From Penium margaritaceum (taxonomy: Eukaryota > Streptophyta > Zygnematophyceae > Desmidiales > Peniaceae), in NCBI GenBank assembly GCA_023375785.1, contig SZWC01008537.1:68201-116052 (forward strand): a DNA stretch of 47,852 nucleotides, read 5' to 3'. Every line of letters begins with the position of its first letter. Position 1 is the first letter of the stretch. Below are positions 33,155-44,414 of the stretch, piece by piece. The notes under the pieces are model-generated. The model saw only the letters and a program-made list of their open reading frames with translations, was not told the DNA's origin and ran no database searches. Position numbers and translations under genes: made by a program.

Positions 33155-34800
33155 TATGATAGTCTGGGTGAAATGTACAATGGACGTACATATGTTCTCA
33201 GGCATTCCATGTGGGATTATTTGGGAATCAAATGTTTACTTCCTGATTATTGACCTTGAACAAGAATTAACTTAATTTTGAGCATAGTTTTCTATTACTT
33301 GATTCTGGTTCTATCCGCGACAAACTAGAGAACTCATCCCCTCCCCCACCTGAAACCCCCAATTATATGTGATCATTTCACCTGGTGCTTTCCTTGCATA
33401 ACAATTATTTCTGTGCACTAGTGTATCTTGTACACTTTTGTAATTTTTTACCTTTCCATGAGATACATGGACTCTATACACTTTACCAATACAACTCAAC
33501 CTTTTGGGGGAGGGGGAAGTCATCACAGGATTTGACCCCCTCCTAGAAGGGTAGAGTGTATCAGCAAATTGTACCTGGGGGGTGTGTTTCTTTTATGTGA
33601 TGAGAAAAAAACTGTACACTTATGTATATCCGCTCTTCGACCGTTGATACATCACGTTCGATGATCAAGGATCAAAATATGTGGATGTAGAAGGACAACT
33701 AATGCGCACCGATTCCCCCTATCAGACCTGTTGCTCAAACTCCCCCCCAAAAGGCTAGAGTGTATTGGACGAATGTAGCTAGTCAATGTATCTTTATTCG
33801 TGCGATGGAAAAAAATGTACACTTTTGTATTAGATTTCCATTTCTTTTTGACAATCCAGCGTCGCTGGTCATCGGTAATCGACAATCTGCAGTATCATGC
33901 ACATTGTTTTTTGTTGATCACATAGATCGGATACACTGACCAGATACACTTCGCTAATGTATTCTTACCATTTTCGTGGAGGGGGAGGTCATACCGAGTC
34001 CAAGCTTGCCTTCTGCAAATAGCTCGAGTGTATTAGCTAAGTGTATCTGGCAAGTGTATGGGATTTGTGTGATAATGGAAAACATATCCACAGATGTATT
34101 CGCATTTGATTGTATCCACGAACACGAAAAAACGGCCAACACATAGTTTGGATTCTCACACCCCCCACAATGTATGATTGTATTAGGATTGTGTATTAGT
34201 GCATGTACTATGGTGACCATGTATTTTGTTCACGAATGTATTGTCTATTATTGTAACTTCTTACATGTCTATCAATTATCTTTTGAGACACACACCATAT
34301 ACATTCACATTATACACTTTGATAATTTGGGGGAGGGGCTTGGTCTCTTGCTGCCCCCCCGAAAGGTTAGAGTATATCAGTGAAGTGTATATGGTTAGTG
34401 TATCCGGATTATGTGGCTAAATGAAAATAACACTAACGTACAGGGAGATAATCTCTTGTCGAAACACATAAACTATTGATGTAGGGTTATCGATGCTCAT
34501 GATCGAACAAGGGGCGTTTTGTAAACGGGTACGATTAAATATTGTCACGTGCTTATCGTCGATTTTTGAAAATAGATGGTTGCAAGAGATTTTTTTTATA
34601 GTAAAGCAAGATAACGTCGGATTGTTCACTGTGTTGTTCCCCCCTCCCCCCATTGTCATACTGTATTCGAGGAAACAAACAGGGCGTGTATCGTGTACCG
34701 TACAAGATCATACAATTTTGTGTTTTTGCTAATGGTTTGAATGTAGGGTCCCCAACCCCCCCAAGATAGAAGGGAACCGGCTTGGCCCTGCTACCGCGAG
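33155..34800. repeat. Right arm of the ~1.65 kb inverted repeat
   Basis: The reverse complement of this arm is colinear with 1-1660. Hairpin units appear near 33470-33585, 33725-33790, 33925-34060 and 34295-34410, in the mirror order of the left arm. The outer end coincides with the GCTACCGCGAGG module at 34779-34815. The distance between outer ends is about 34.8 kb as assembled, or roughly 24 kb if the unmerged overlaps are removed. Confidence 0.85.
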
Positions 34801-34937
34801 GCCTAGAAGGAGCCTGAAAAAGCAAAGAAATAAAGTTCAAACCCCTCAAATGTGACTTCGGGAGGGTTTTGGAATTTGTACGTTTTGGGTACAGTAATCT
34901 GCACTGACACGCCTTACAGTTCTAACACTTTTCATGT
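34515..34937. repeat. 423 bp segment ending at an N, repeated after it
   Basis: It starts CGTTTTGTAAACGGG and ends TTTTCATGT at the N (34938). The second copy is 34939-35362 with a few substitutions and one extra C in a C-run. This is the same overlap pattern as at the other three N sites, so the outer 285 bases of the right arm appear twice. Confidence 0.95.
34779..34815. repeat. Dispersed hairpin module (GGCCCTGCTACCGCGAGGCC)
   Basis: A short stem (GGCC ... GGCC around GCTACCGCGA) followed by TAGAAGGAGCC. Related copies lie at 35204-35239, 37253-37290 and 46489-46530 (plus) and at 1-30 (inverted). Between loci it is diverged, with conserved purine-rich bases GGGAA upstream and AGGAGCC downstream. 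Confidence 0.6.
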
Positions 34938-34938
34938 N

Positions 34939-35362
34939 CGTTTTGTAAACGGGTACGATTAAATATTCTCACGTGCTCATCGCCGATTTTTGAAAATAGA
35001 TGGTTGCAAGAGATTTTTTTGATATTAAAGCAAGATAACGTCGGATTGTTCACCGTGTTGTTCCCCCCTCCCCCCATTGTCATACTGTATTCGAGGAAAC
35101 AAACAGGGCGTATATCGTGTAACGTACAAGATTATACAATTTTGTGTTTTTGCTAATGGTTTGAATGTAGGGTCCCCAACCCCCCCCAAGATAGAAGGGA
35201 ACCGGCTTGGCCCTGCTACCGCGAGGCCTAGAAGGAGCCTGAAAAAGCAAAGAAATAAAGTTCAAACCCCTCAAATGTGACTTCGGGAGGGTTTTGGAAT
35301 TTGTACGTTTTGGGTACAGTAATCTGCACTGACACGCCTTACAGTTCTAACACTTTTCATGT
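34939..35362. repeat. Second copy of the 423 bp segment
   Basis: Begins immediately after the N and leads into unique sequence (ATAAGTAAAAATG). It differs at several positions, for example ATTCTCACG versus ATTGTCACG. Confidence 0.95.
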
Positions 35363-35649
35363 ATAAGTAAAAATGTAAGTCGCTTACTATGAACTTGAAG
35401 TGAGGTAATTCACTTAAGCATGGACCTATTTTGTGTTTAAGTTCTTTTGCAAACCTTCTACAAAGTTTTTTGTCTTCAAGCATTCAAATACATTTGCATG
35501 TCCGTGAATAGACATCATAAATTCAGTTGTATTGCATCTTCCATGAAGGTTCCATGAAACTTCTAAAGGTATGCATTTAGTATGTAAAATTTATGACGAG
35601 TGTATTTTTTTCGGGTCATTAACCATACATGCCTTTATGGAAATCTGGT

Positions 35650-35960
35650 AGTGAGACATTCGTAGCAAGGGAGATGCCATTTGTCAAACACGTGGAAAGG
35701 TAAAAATTGCAATGAAGCAAGCAGAAGACAAACAATAGCCAAACACCAAATTCCACATTGGTGACTACATTTTACTCATTGTGGCGACGACCAAATTGTG
35801 AGGGTAGGATTTCAAAAAACTAAACTACAAATCGTTAGGCTTGTTGATGATTGATGAATTATTGAGCCTTTTCCACACCTTGCTTGCCAAAAATCAAGGG
35901 CACCTATCTAGTTTCTCTTTTCACCAGGCTTAAGGTTCACCAAGACGTAGGAAGAACTTC
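35650..35960 (+). pseudogene. Ty3/gypsy integrase C-terminal relic
   Basis: The plus-strand reading gives AMKQAEDKQ, stop, PNTKFHIGDYILL (about 35710-35780). It resembles the end of Metaviridae integrases, where a basic helix is followed by F.VGD.VLLST..L and then a GPF.V block. The following sequence (VGFQKTKLQIVRL after a frameshift) fits that layout loosely. The gene is broken by stops and frameshifts, and no LTR is seen. It could derive from the same element class as the relic at 5815-6063, but the two are about 30 kb apart as assembled. Confidence 0.55.
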
Positions 35961-37252
35961 CTTGGCATATTTGAAGTTGTTCAATTAAAAATGGACGTTT
36001 AAAATCATGGATAATAATGTAATATCCTATCAAATGGCATAGACAAAATGGTAGCACATTGTCATCGCATGAATTGGGGAATCGACATCAACTTTTGTGG
36101 GCATATATATGTCATTTTGTTGAGAATCAAAATTAAGGACAACGCCCTCTCTTCTTTCACTGTACTGTCTTCATTGCCAAAAGCGTGTTCTAGAATGGAA
36201 CACTGACTTGTGCAGCAACTGAACTGTCCACATAGAAGAGGAACAATCCACATGGATGAACCTTGAACTTCGAATGTGTATCATATTTGGTGTCTTTAAA
36301 CAAAAACTTCCAAGCTCTCAGATCTTTTTAAATGTTTTGGGATAAGTGTCAATTTCCATTTTACAAGAATCTAGTTTTGTAGCTTCCATTGATGACCAGA
36401 GGCACAACGTATCTATATGGACAAGGCGGTTCCAACCGGGAAATAGATTCAATGATATGTCAATCTACAGGAAACAAATGTATTCAATCAGTTGTTAGAA
36501 TAACAAGTTTCTATCATATTCCCCAGTTTTAGATCCATATGTTGTTCTCTTTTGTGGTTTGTTAAAATTATGAACGCTCCACACATAATTAAGCCCTTTT
36601 CATTAGTCTTTGTTAGTCACATGCTACCTTAGGACATATTTTCGTGCACAAGTTAGTGACATGTCATTACATTATTGACATAATATTTGCAATAGTGTGT
36701 TCAGCTTACACAAACACTTAGAAGTTTTGATGGGGTCAAATCCTTTGAGGAATTTTGGTTTGTCTCAAAATGATGTGCTTTTTGTCCTAAAATTCACTTT
36801 GTTGCCAAAGACCATGATTCAATGTTGTTGCACGATGTGTAAGCATCATGTGAGCAGGAACTCTCATTGTGCACGAGATTTTTGGCCTAACAATGTATGA
36901 AGCCTCTGATTAAGCTTCATAGAGTTGACAAGGAAGCAAACTTTATGTGCATACAAACATGGGAGTTTTTAGACATGGCCACTAACATCAGTTATTGCTA
37001 AGCCAAACACATGACCAAGGACATATGGTCCTCTATTCTTTTGAGCAGGTTGGAATGACACATCTGTTTGTTGATCTTTTTCTTGAAAAGGGTGGCTTTC
37101 TTGATTACCATATTCGACTCGATAAAAGTGACCATCTGTTGTCGAATCCATCTTCTTCTTTGTATAATGGTCTATTTCATGGCTATATATAAACGTTTTA
37201 CATGTGCATGTTTTGTTCGGAGAGTAGAATTTGCATTTATTCAAAGGGGAAT
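35961..37252. other. Anonymous AT-rich DNA
   Basis: Open frames up to about 108 codons lack recognisable motifs. No repeat or RNA gene is identified. Confidence 0.45.
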
Positions 37253-37290
37253 TCCTAGGCTCTGCTATCGCGAAGCCTGGGAGGAGCCCA
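37253..37290. repeat. Dispersed hairpin module, diverged copy
   Basis: TAGGCTCTGCTATCGCGAAG followed by CCTGGGAGGAGCCC. It corresponds to the 34779-34815 module, with compensating changes in the stem (GGCT pairs with AGCC), which suggests the fold may have been maintained. Confidence 0.55.
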
Positions 37291-38439
37291 AACATGAATA
37301 TAGCCCAAGACCCCTAAATCTTCACAGGTTGTTTTAAAAAATGATTTTTGGTGGTAATTTCCTGTCGGCAAATCCGGTTGTGAGGCATTCATACCGGAAG
37401 TCAATGATGTGATGCAAAATGAGAAATTATAGCTTGTAAATTGCGATGTGTTATGGGTGAGATATGGGGGCGTAGTATTTGGCCGTCTCCAAAATGAGGA
37501 AATCAAGAATAATAACGTTTCTCCCTAGATGAGAAAATTTCCAAAAATTGAATCTGCGGATAGATTGGCCAACGGTCAGGACATTTGAAAACAAGAGAAG
37601 ATGTGTACCAGAGCTAAGAGAATGAAGGGATGGGGACAGAACCAAAAAATCAAATTTGGTATGATATTAAAATGAGAAATCAAATGTATCTGATTAAAAA
37701 AATCATAAAATTTTTTTCCACTTATGGGAGTAGCAGAGAAATTTTTCCACTTGTCAAGGTGAAAGGAAAAAAATGTTTTGATTGCGAAGGTGGAGTCAAA
37801 TACGTCCCCCTCAAAAGTTTTCAGTGGTTAACAAGCAAAAATAATTTTCCCCCTTGCTTTTAGACACCACATCAATTGCACAAGTGCACAAAAAGGGTGG
37901 CTTGTTTACCAACGGGTCACCCTTTTCTGCATATCTCTCAGTAAAAATGGACAATATTGTTTTCAAGGAGATAATGCATTGTGTGTTTATGTGCAGAAAA
38001 ATAGACCTCAAGTTTTGCCTCGGAGAATGGGAGGAGCGGACAGGGGGATACTTTTATGTGCTCGTTTTTTGAGTGAACAGTTTTTTATGCTCTTCCAAAA
38101 GTGTCTCGCTGTCTGTTATCACTTTTTTAAGGCCAAACTATTAGACAACACAAATACACGCGATGTCTCATCTCCTTTACATAACTTTGTCCATTTTTCA
38201 TATAGAGAGAGAGAGAAACAGAAACTTAATGTAGATGTGTCAACTCCATTTTGAGAACTTGTGTGGTTGATGTGGCGTTGCTAACTCAAGGGGGTCATTT
38301 TTGTCTGCTCCTTTGCTATAGGAGACGTTTGATTGGGACATATTTGACTGATCGTATACGGTTGGACAAGTTTTGTCTGCTTGCGTTGACGACGGGACAA
38401 ATTTGTCTTCTCATTCCGTTAGTGGAGAGAATTGGCTGC
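37291..38439. other. Anonymous DNA
   Basis: Several short overlapping open frames without recognisable motifs. No gene is called. Confidence 0.45.
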
Positions 38440-39190
38440 TGGTTTCACGGCCGGAAATATTCGAGTGCTCGTTTCAAAACCAGATCTTTTTCTCATTTTC
38501 CTCGGACAGAACCCTCTTGAACCGCGTGTCTGAAGCGCGTAGTCGTGAAGTTTTAACGACAATTGCAGCTCACACAGAACATCCATCGTCGAGAGGGTCA
38601 CATCGACGGTGTGCATACTTGCATCTAATGTCACGATCATCACGCCTAGCCACATCTCGCAACATATTTCATTATTTCGACTTTCACGCCTAGCCAGGCA
38701 CGGAACTCGTCTCAAGCAGGAGAGCAAAAAAGCGTGGTACACAAAGTCCAGAAGAGTCAGGGAATAACTCGCGTTGAGAGGGCGAAAAGTTCTCCCGCGA
38801 CGAATATCTCAAGGGATGAAGACGACGATTCGGTCGGTCGGTCATGCTGGACGGGGAAACTCACGGGATTCGCCAAACCGGTACGAATCGACGGTGGCAA
38901 AGGAAGCTTGACCGGGTCAAGCTGACTCATGGCGACCAATACAGGAAGAACAAGTATGATGCGCGGAAGGACGACGACGACCGGAGCACTTTCTCGACAT
39001 CGGCTCACACCGTCGATGTCACACGATCGCGGCCCTGCAAGGTCGGAGATCATCTATGGGAAACGTCGTCGCTGCCACTGGCCGCCAGACACTTGGGGAG
39101 GAGCGAGGAGAAAAGAAAGCTGGGATACGATACATTCAACACGTATATACTCCGGTGACATAACACCGCAAAATGTGACCTTTCTCTGTC
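38440..39190. other. CpG-rich island of unknown function
   Basis: This interval is visibly denser in CG dinucleotides and GC than its AT-rich, CpG-poor flanks (for example CGACGACGACCGG and CGGTCGGTCGG). Open frames of about 94-107 codons occur on both strands. The longest on plus (38844-39158) is rich in charged residues but matches no family I know. It may be an exon, a promoter island or a younger, less methylated insertion. Confidence 0.45.
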
Positions 39191-40130
39191 CAAATACTCA
39201 GGTGCCGAACTAGTTTTCATGCTCAATCTTACCGTGCATCTTCCCCAAAGAAAAAAAGGAAGAGATCACTCCTGGAAAGGATGGAATCAATTAATGAAAC
39301 CTTTTCTATTGGAAAAAAAACCCCCTATAAGAATGACGGAGTTTTATTATGAGCAAAACCATAAATCTCATTAGGGGGTTTCTGTGTTAAAAAGAGGGGC
39401 ATCACCCAATCACAATATGAAAAAACTAATTTGAAATAAATTTTGTCAAATTTCCTCTCATATTTTTGAAATAAATCCCAAATTAAAACATCAACCACAT
39501 CCTAGTTGATGTCTAAGTCTAAGTTCTTTCATAAATTTATGTCCTTGTTCTAGTGTGGCCCGACAAATTCCCTTCTTGTGCATAGGGAAGTCCAAACACT
39601 CCTTTACAATAATCCCACCAAATTCATAAAAACAAAACCTATATTAAAGAATATTTATTATAATTAGCACACAAAAAAAATTCATCATGATGATTTATCA
39701 TTAAACGCATCATCCATGTCACATTTCCCTTCCAATTAACATGTCGGTGCTCGGAGCAACACTTGGCTACCTACTAGAATTATACAAAGACCTAGAAATA
39801 CTCATGTATTGAAAAAATAACAATTATTTCCATTCCCATGTTGGGGGACAAAATAATTATCTTTCCATATTTTTGTATATTTCATGTAAAGGGAAAAAAG
39901 ATTCTACACACCTTTACGTGGAAAATATGAAATAAATCATTGATTTGAAAATTTATCATGTTTTAACATAAAACTAAATTTCAATATGCATGAATAATAT
40001 TAGTTTCACAAAATTTGAAAAAATAAAAAACCACAATCTAAACAAAGTTTAATAGAGTTTCAGGTCGGAAGTGGGGGTGTGTACTTGTGTGAATGTGGGC
40101 ATTTTTGTCAAAATCCTTTTGTGCATGCAT
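39191..40130. other. AT-rich DNA with a small inverted repeat
   Basis: No gene is seen. AAACCCCCTA (39318-39327) and TAGGGGGTTT (39372-39381) form a perfect 10-bp inverted repeat around a 44-base loop. The rest is anonymous. Confidence 0.5.
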
Positions 40131-40140
40131 GTGTGTGTGT

Positions 40141-40222
<82 letters not shown>
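40131..40222. repeat. (GT)n microsatellite
   Basis: About 92 bases of alternating GT with rare TA interruptions, preceded by GTGCATGCAT. Alternating purine-pyrimidine DNA of this kind can adopt Z-form. The open frames that translate to VCVCVC or THTHTH are artefacts of the repeat. Confidence 0.98.
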
Positions 40223-40225
<3 letters not shown>

Positions 40226-40802
40226 CATCTTATGTGTAGTGTATGTGTGGGTGTGGGACATTATTATGTAAGAGTGTGTGGGAAGAGCATGGGGAAGTTG
40301 AAAGTGTGTTTGAGGCCTATTGAGGTCATGGAGTCAAGCATGTGAATTTCTCTCATTTCGGTGTTAATGTGGACACGTTTTTGGGAATTTTCATGGGAGA
40401 TAATATTTTTTATTGAAATGGGTTGGAATGAATGTATGGATATTAATGTCAAAAGATGAATGAGAACTCCCTAAAAAATATGACTATCATGTACTAAAGA
40501 GAAAGAATGTATCAAGAAACGAAATGATTGATTTAAATTAAGAAAAACGTTCTGGTGAGAAATTTTCATACGGATCTATCTTCTCTTTTCTTATTTTATT
40601 TTTGAAGGCTAATCTCAAATTAATGTCTTCTTGGTGGTTTTCACACCAAGGGTGGAATTCAATGAAGAAACTCTCTACACACATGTTTTCATCAGAGGCC
40701 CTTTAAGGATGGATTAGTTCATTCAATCTCATTGAATAGGGGTATGAAAATGTAAAACTTATAAATGTACGAATTACGAAGTTTCATAAGTAGAAAGTGA
40801 AG
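40223..40802. other. Anonymous AT-rich DNA
   Basis: No gene or repeat is recognised. It is the left flank of the LTR element that follows. Confidence 0.5.
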
Positions 40803-40807
40803 AATAT
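40803..40807. repeat. Target-site duplication, left copy (AATAT)
   Basis: AATAT directly precedes the LTR at 40808. The same five bases directly follow the other LTR at 45956-45960. A 5-bp duplication is the size expected for LTR retrotransposon insertion. Confidence 0.65.
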
Positions 40808-42324
40808 TTTTGGGGTTTTTGAAGCATGCAGTGACGCAGTCACTTCGTGCTCTTATGTAGCAAGGGGGTCTTGTTGCTGTCCAAGATCTTTTTGCCTTCC
40901 AAAAAAACCCTATACTCCAACATACATAAGTGGAAGACTTGGATAGGAACTTGTAGTTGGAAAAGACTATCAAGTAGAAGTATGGTACAAGGAAACAACA
41001 GTGAAACATAGCTCAACTCAATTCTCTGACACAACCTGCCTCATCCGAGGGCAAAACACCTTGCTAGGTCGTCAAGGCTGACTTTGCAAGGGTTTCAGCA
41101 TAGTCACCGTTCTATCAGGTGAAAAGCCCTCCAGGTGGTCAGGGAAGGCTCCTCTGCACAATTGCAGCCACTGAATGCTTACTAGGTTTTCAAAGGACTT
41201 CTGACCCTCCTAGCTAAGGTGTCAGAGTGGTACCAAGCTTACTGGGTTATCTATGGGGAACTCCAACAGATTCCTTTTAGACTCCATCAGCACTACACAG
41301 ACAAAGCTGATGCCAGACACTAACTCTGGGCTCAATGCCTGGACATAGCTTTTAGCTCAGAGATGGCCAATGTCCAGAGAGGCACCTGTAGCAAGGTTGC
41401 TCTCTAGTCTTCGGCGTAGTCTGGCCACCTCTTCCAGGTAGTGAGGCCTTTAGGTAGTCAGGGGCGTCCACCAACCTAGGCTAGGAGAAGGCTGCCTGGC
41501 TAGCATGGGTCTTCAGTTGAGATATTCACTACCGAGTCTTGGTTTGAGGTGTTGTCTGGCAAAGGAGGTCTCTTCGTGCAACTTGTAGAGTTGATGGATT
41601 TGCCAGAATGACTGAGTCTTGTATGCTTTTATATTTTAATCCTGGCAAGTTAACCAGCTGCTCTGTGCTTAGAAGAAGCTTCATGCTACAAGGTCTTAGC
41701 TTCCTCATCAAGGAATCTTTCCGGTCCAAGGCACGCAGCTTCCTCCTCAAGGAAGCTTCTAGAGTGCTGAGAACTTAATCTTGGTCCCAACTGTGGAGTC
41801 GTGTATATTGCTGCTCACGTGAAGCGGTCCCCACTCTTAGCTCGGCATGCAACTGTTGAGTCGTGCATGTAGTAGCTGATGCAGCTACGACATTGTGCAT
41901 GTGGTAGTTCATGCAATACCAAGTCATGCATGCACCACCTGATGCAGAGTGGTCCCAGCTCCAAAGCTCTGTTTACATATGTTTATGCAAGCGGTCCTAG
42001 TAGTCTAGTCAGGTGTAGCCCCACCCTGACTAGTCCAGGCCAAATAACCAGTTGTGCTTGCTTCCACTATGCAGCTGCTAACCAAGCTGGGCCAGCACGT
42101 ATGCAAAATCTTGCTGTGAATGCAACACACAAATCTAGGATCCTTTCCGCCCTTGGAGCTGGATGCCCGAATGTAATATAGTCTATATAGTAGAAAATTC
42201 CTGATCAAGCCACACGCAAGTATTTACAGATTAAAAACCGTAACTTCTCGTACAAACCTCCAATTGTCAATTCGACTTTGCCATGTCAAAGCTAAAGCTC
42301 AGCTAGTTATCACTCACTCTAACA
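40808..42324 (-). repeat. 3' LTR of the minus-strand element
   Basis: Colinear with 44415-45955. On the minus strand it starts TGTTAGAGTGAG at 42324. Its far end has lost the canonical CA (reads CCCCAAAA). It holds the TATA box ATATAAAAGC near 41625-41634, a GCTTCC ... GGAAGC hairpin near 41740, and degenerate tandem motifs of the type GTGCATGTAGTAG near 41860-41950. Confidence 0.8.
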
Positions 42325-44414
42325 CTCCTTGTCAATAGGTGCGTTAATGAATGTAAAGATTGTCGCAAACGTTTTGAGTGGATAAATGAGTGATTGGTGG
42401 AGGTTTCAGCTACTAAAAAACTTTTTTTTGTCAAAAGAGACCTCCGGATCGCTCTTGGGTGTTCTCCGGCTGCTAGGAATTTTTGGAAAAAATCCGGACT
42501 CAAATCGGTCAAGTATCCCCATGGAAAAGCTCAATCTAAGCTTTCCACGGTTTTGTCGGGGCCATTTTTTGGTCGAAGGAAGTTGGTTGGAGCACAAAAA
42601 TGAAATTCGGTGAGGCTCAGTTTGCCACCCACTCACCATTGAGGTTGCTTCATGCAAAAAGCAACCTCCCACAAATCCAGCCACCATTTCTCTCATGCAC
42701 AGGCTTGGCTATGTAGATGAACGCTTTAAAAGCTTCCACATACGTGGCGCTTGCGAGGCGAGACCGTTGCTTGAGACCGCCTGCTTGGACCGCCAACCTG
42801 TTACGGCCATCCCTTGCCTGGTTTTATAAAAGCCCGCTACCAATCATTCTTTTCTGATGTTGTAACCTTTTGCTCCCCTTGGAATTATAGCCACTTGCTT
42901 TGACGATTCCACTCTACTGCTTCTGTTGCATAGTCCAGCCATGCCCAGCTGTTGCAACCCAATTTTGCCAGAGCTTAGGCACTTAGGGTGCCCCACGTCT
43001 GTTCTTTGTCAGCTCCTGACTCTTTCGGTTATCTCTGGTGGCTTTGAATTCATGGTGTTGTCACCGCCTTCACAGTTGCCCAAGTGGTTTTCACCGACGT
43101 TTTTGGTCATTGCTTTTTTATTTTGTCGAATGAAAAACTCATTTCCCCACCTTTTTTGAAGAGTATTCGGGCTACCCTTCATGGGTACTCTGCGATCTAT
43201 CGACCAGAATCGCGCCCCTTCCCCTTTTCTTTTCTCTCGTAACAAATCAACTACGTCAAGCCAATCTCTTTTCTCGCTCCACCGGCCATGGCCTTGGCCT
43301 TGACTTCGTGCACGTGGCCCTCTGCCACCATATGTCGCTTGAGGGGCAGACTTCGACATATCTTTTTTTTCCGGCTGGTCTTCCCGAGCAGAGGCCTCGC
43401 TCTCTGCTGACTGACTAGCCACCATGCCATCACGGCAAGAGGCTTCTTGCCAACTTGCTGTCCCAACAAGGCCTTGTCACATAGGTGCCTGCCGTCGTTG
43501 CGATGAGCTGGTGCAATGTCCACTTTGAACGTCACTCCCCTCCCCTCCTCGCTTAGCGCTCCCATCATCAGCTCCTGTTTCGCTTGCAAGAGCGAGATCT
43601 TTTTTTTGTAGTGAGATTTTCCTGTCGCACAACATCGCAAACCAAAGCTCAACCTATTATAGCCGCATTCCTCATCCACAGCTTAGCGTATGCACCATTC
43701 TTTGGTATTAATGTTAGCAGATCACGCCAGCGTAAGCGGTTAACTCCAGTGTATGAACCGTGCGACAGGAGCCACTGCAAGGAGAATTAAAGTTGTGACG
43801 TGCTGTTACCGGTTTTTGCTTCTCCAACTGTTCCTAGTACATTACTACTACACCAATTGCTAGTGAAGGAGGGTCTACGGCGACAAGAATTAAACTCTCC
43901 CTACAATTTTTTTGGGGGTGAGGATCCCCAAAACTGGGTTCCAACCTCTGAAAAAACGAGATTCCACGTTTCCATAGTTTCCTATTTTTTAACCATCACA
44001 CAGCCTGTAGTAAACACAGGGCATCTCCTATTTTTACAATTTCTTCTGCTGATATTATTGATGCTATTCATACTCGTTGCTTCCACCATATAGAAGGCAC
44101 CACAAACTTGGTTGGCGTTATAGCTTTGATCCCCATTACAGACGAGCTTAGCCACACAAGCATGGCGCTGAGAGGCCATTCAACTATTGAGAGTCCATGA
44201 TTAGGCTCTCCAAATTGAGGTCGCTCAAAGCATCTTCAGTATCTCCATGTGTGTAGGGTAGCCACGTCACGCGTTCACCCTGCCAGTGGTGAGTGATGAC
44301 AGCCATTGTCATCCTTTCAGGCTTCAGTTGTAACTTCTGCTTCTTGCTAGCGACGGGGATCTACTACTCTAATTGCATGTTAAATATGTCCGGACATCCT
44401 TGTGCTCTGATTCA
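42325..44414 (-). other. Internal region of the LTR element; no recognisable gag or pol
   Basis: Minus-strand open frames at 43251-43679 (142 codons) and 43009-43425 (138 codons) overlap in different frames. They could be one frameshifted basic protein (a Gly/Arg-rich stretch YGGRGPRARSQGQGHGRW near 43290). A nucleocapsid-like role is possible, but no CX2CX4HX4C knuckle or capsid motif is seen, so I leave it unassigned. No catalytic motif of pol is present. The sequence may also be captured host DNA. Confidence 0.45.
44399..44414 (-). promoter_or_regulatory. Candidate primer-binding site (initiator Met tRNA)
   Basis: The minus strand directly after the LTR reads TGAATCAGAGCACAAG. Compared with the plant consensus TGGTATCAGAGC it has a one-base gap and one mismatch, with ATCAGAGC intact. 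Its exact position at the LTR edge supports the assignment. Confidence 0.7.

Larger units (their letters stand above)
25569..33646. repeat. ~8.1 kb block, copy 2 (Copia complex), starting at the N
   Basis: A second copy of 17063-25567, 8078 bp. It lacks the 478 bp found at 17508-17985 and keeps 38 bp missing from copy 1. Premature stops and lost catalytic residues are shared with copy 1, so decay predates the split of the two copies. Confidence 0.95.

Noticed and set aside
40049..40345. Open frames with Val-Cys or Thr-His repeats
   Set aside because: These are translations of the (GT)n microsatellite only.
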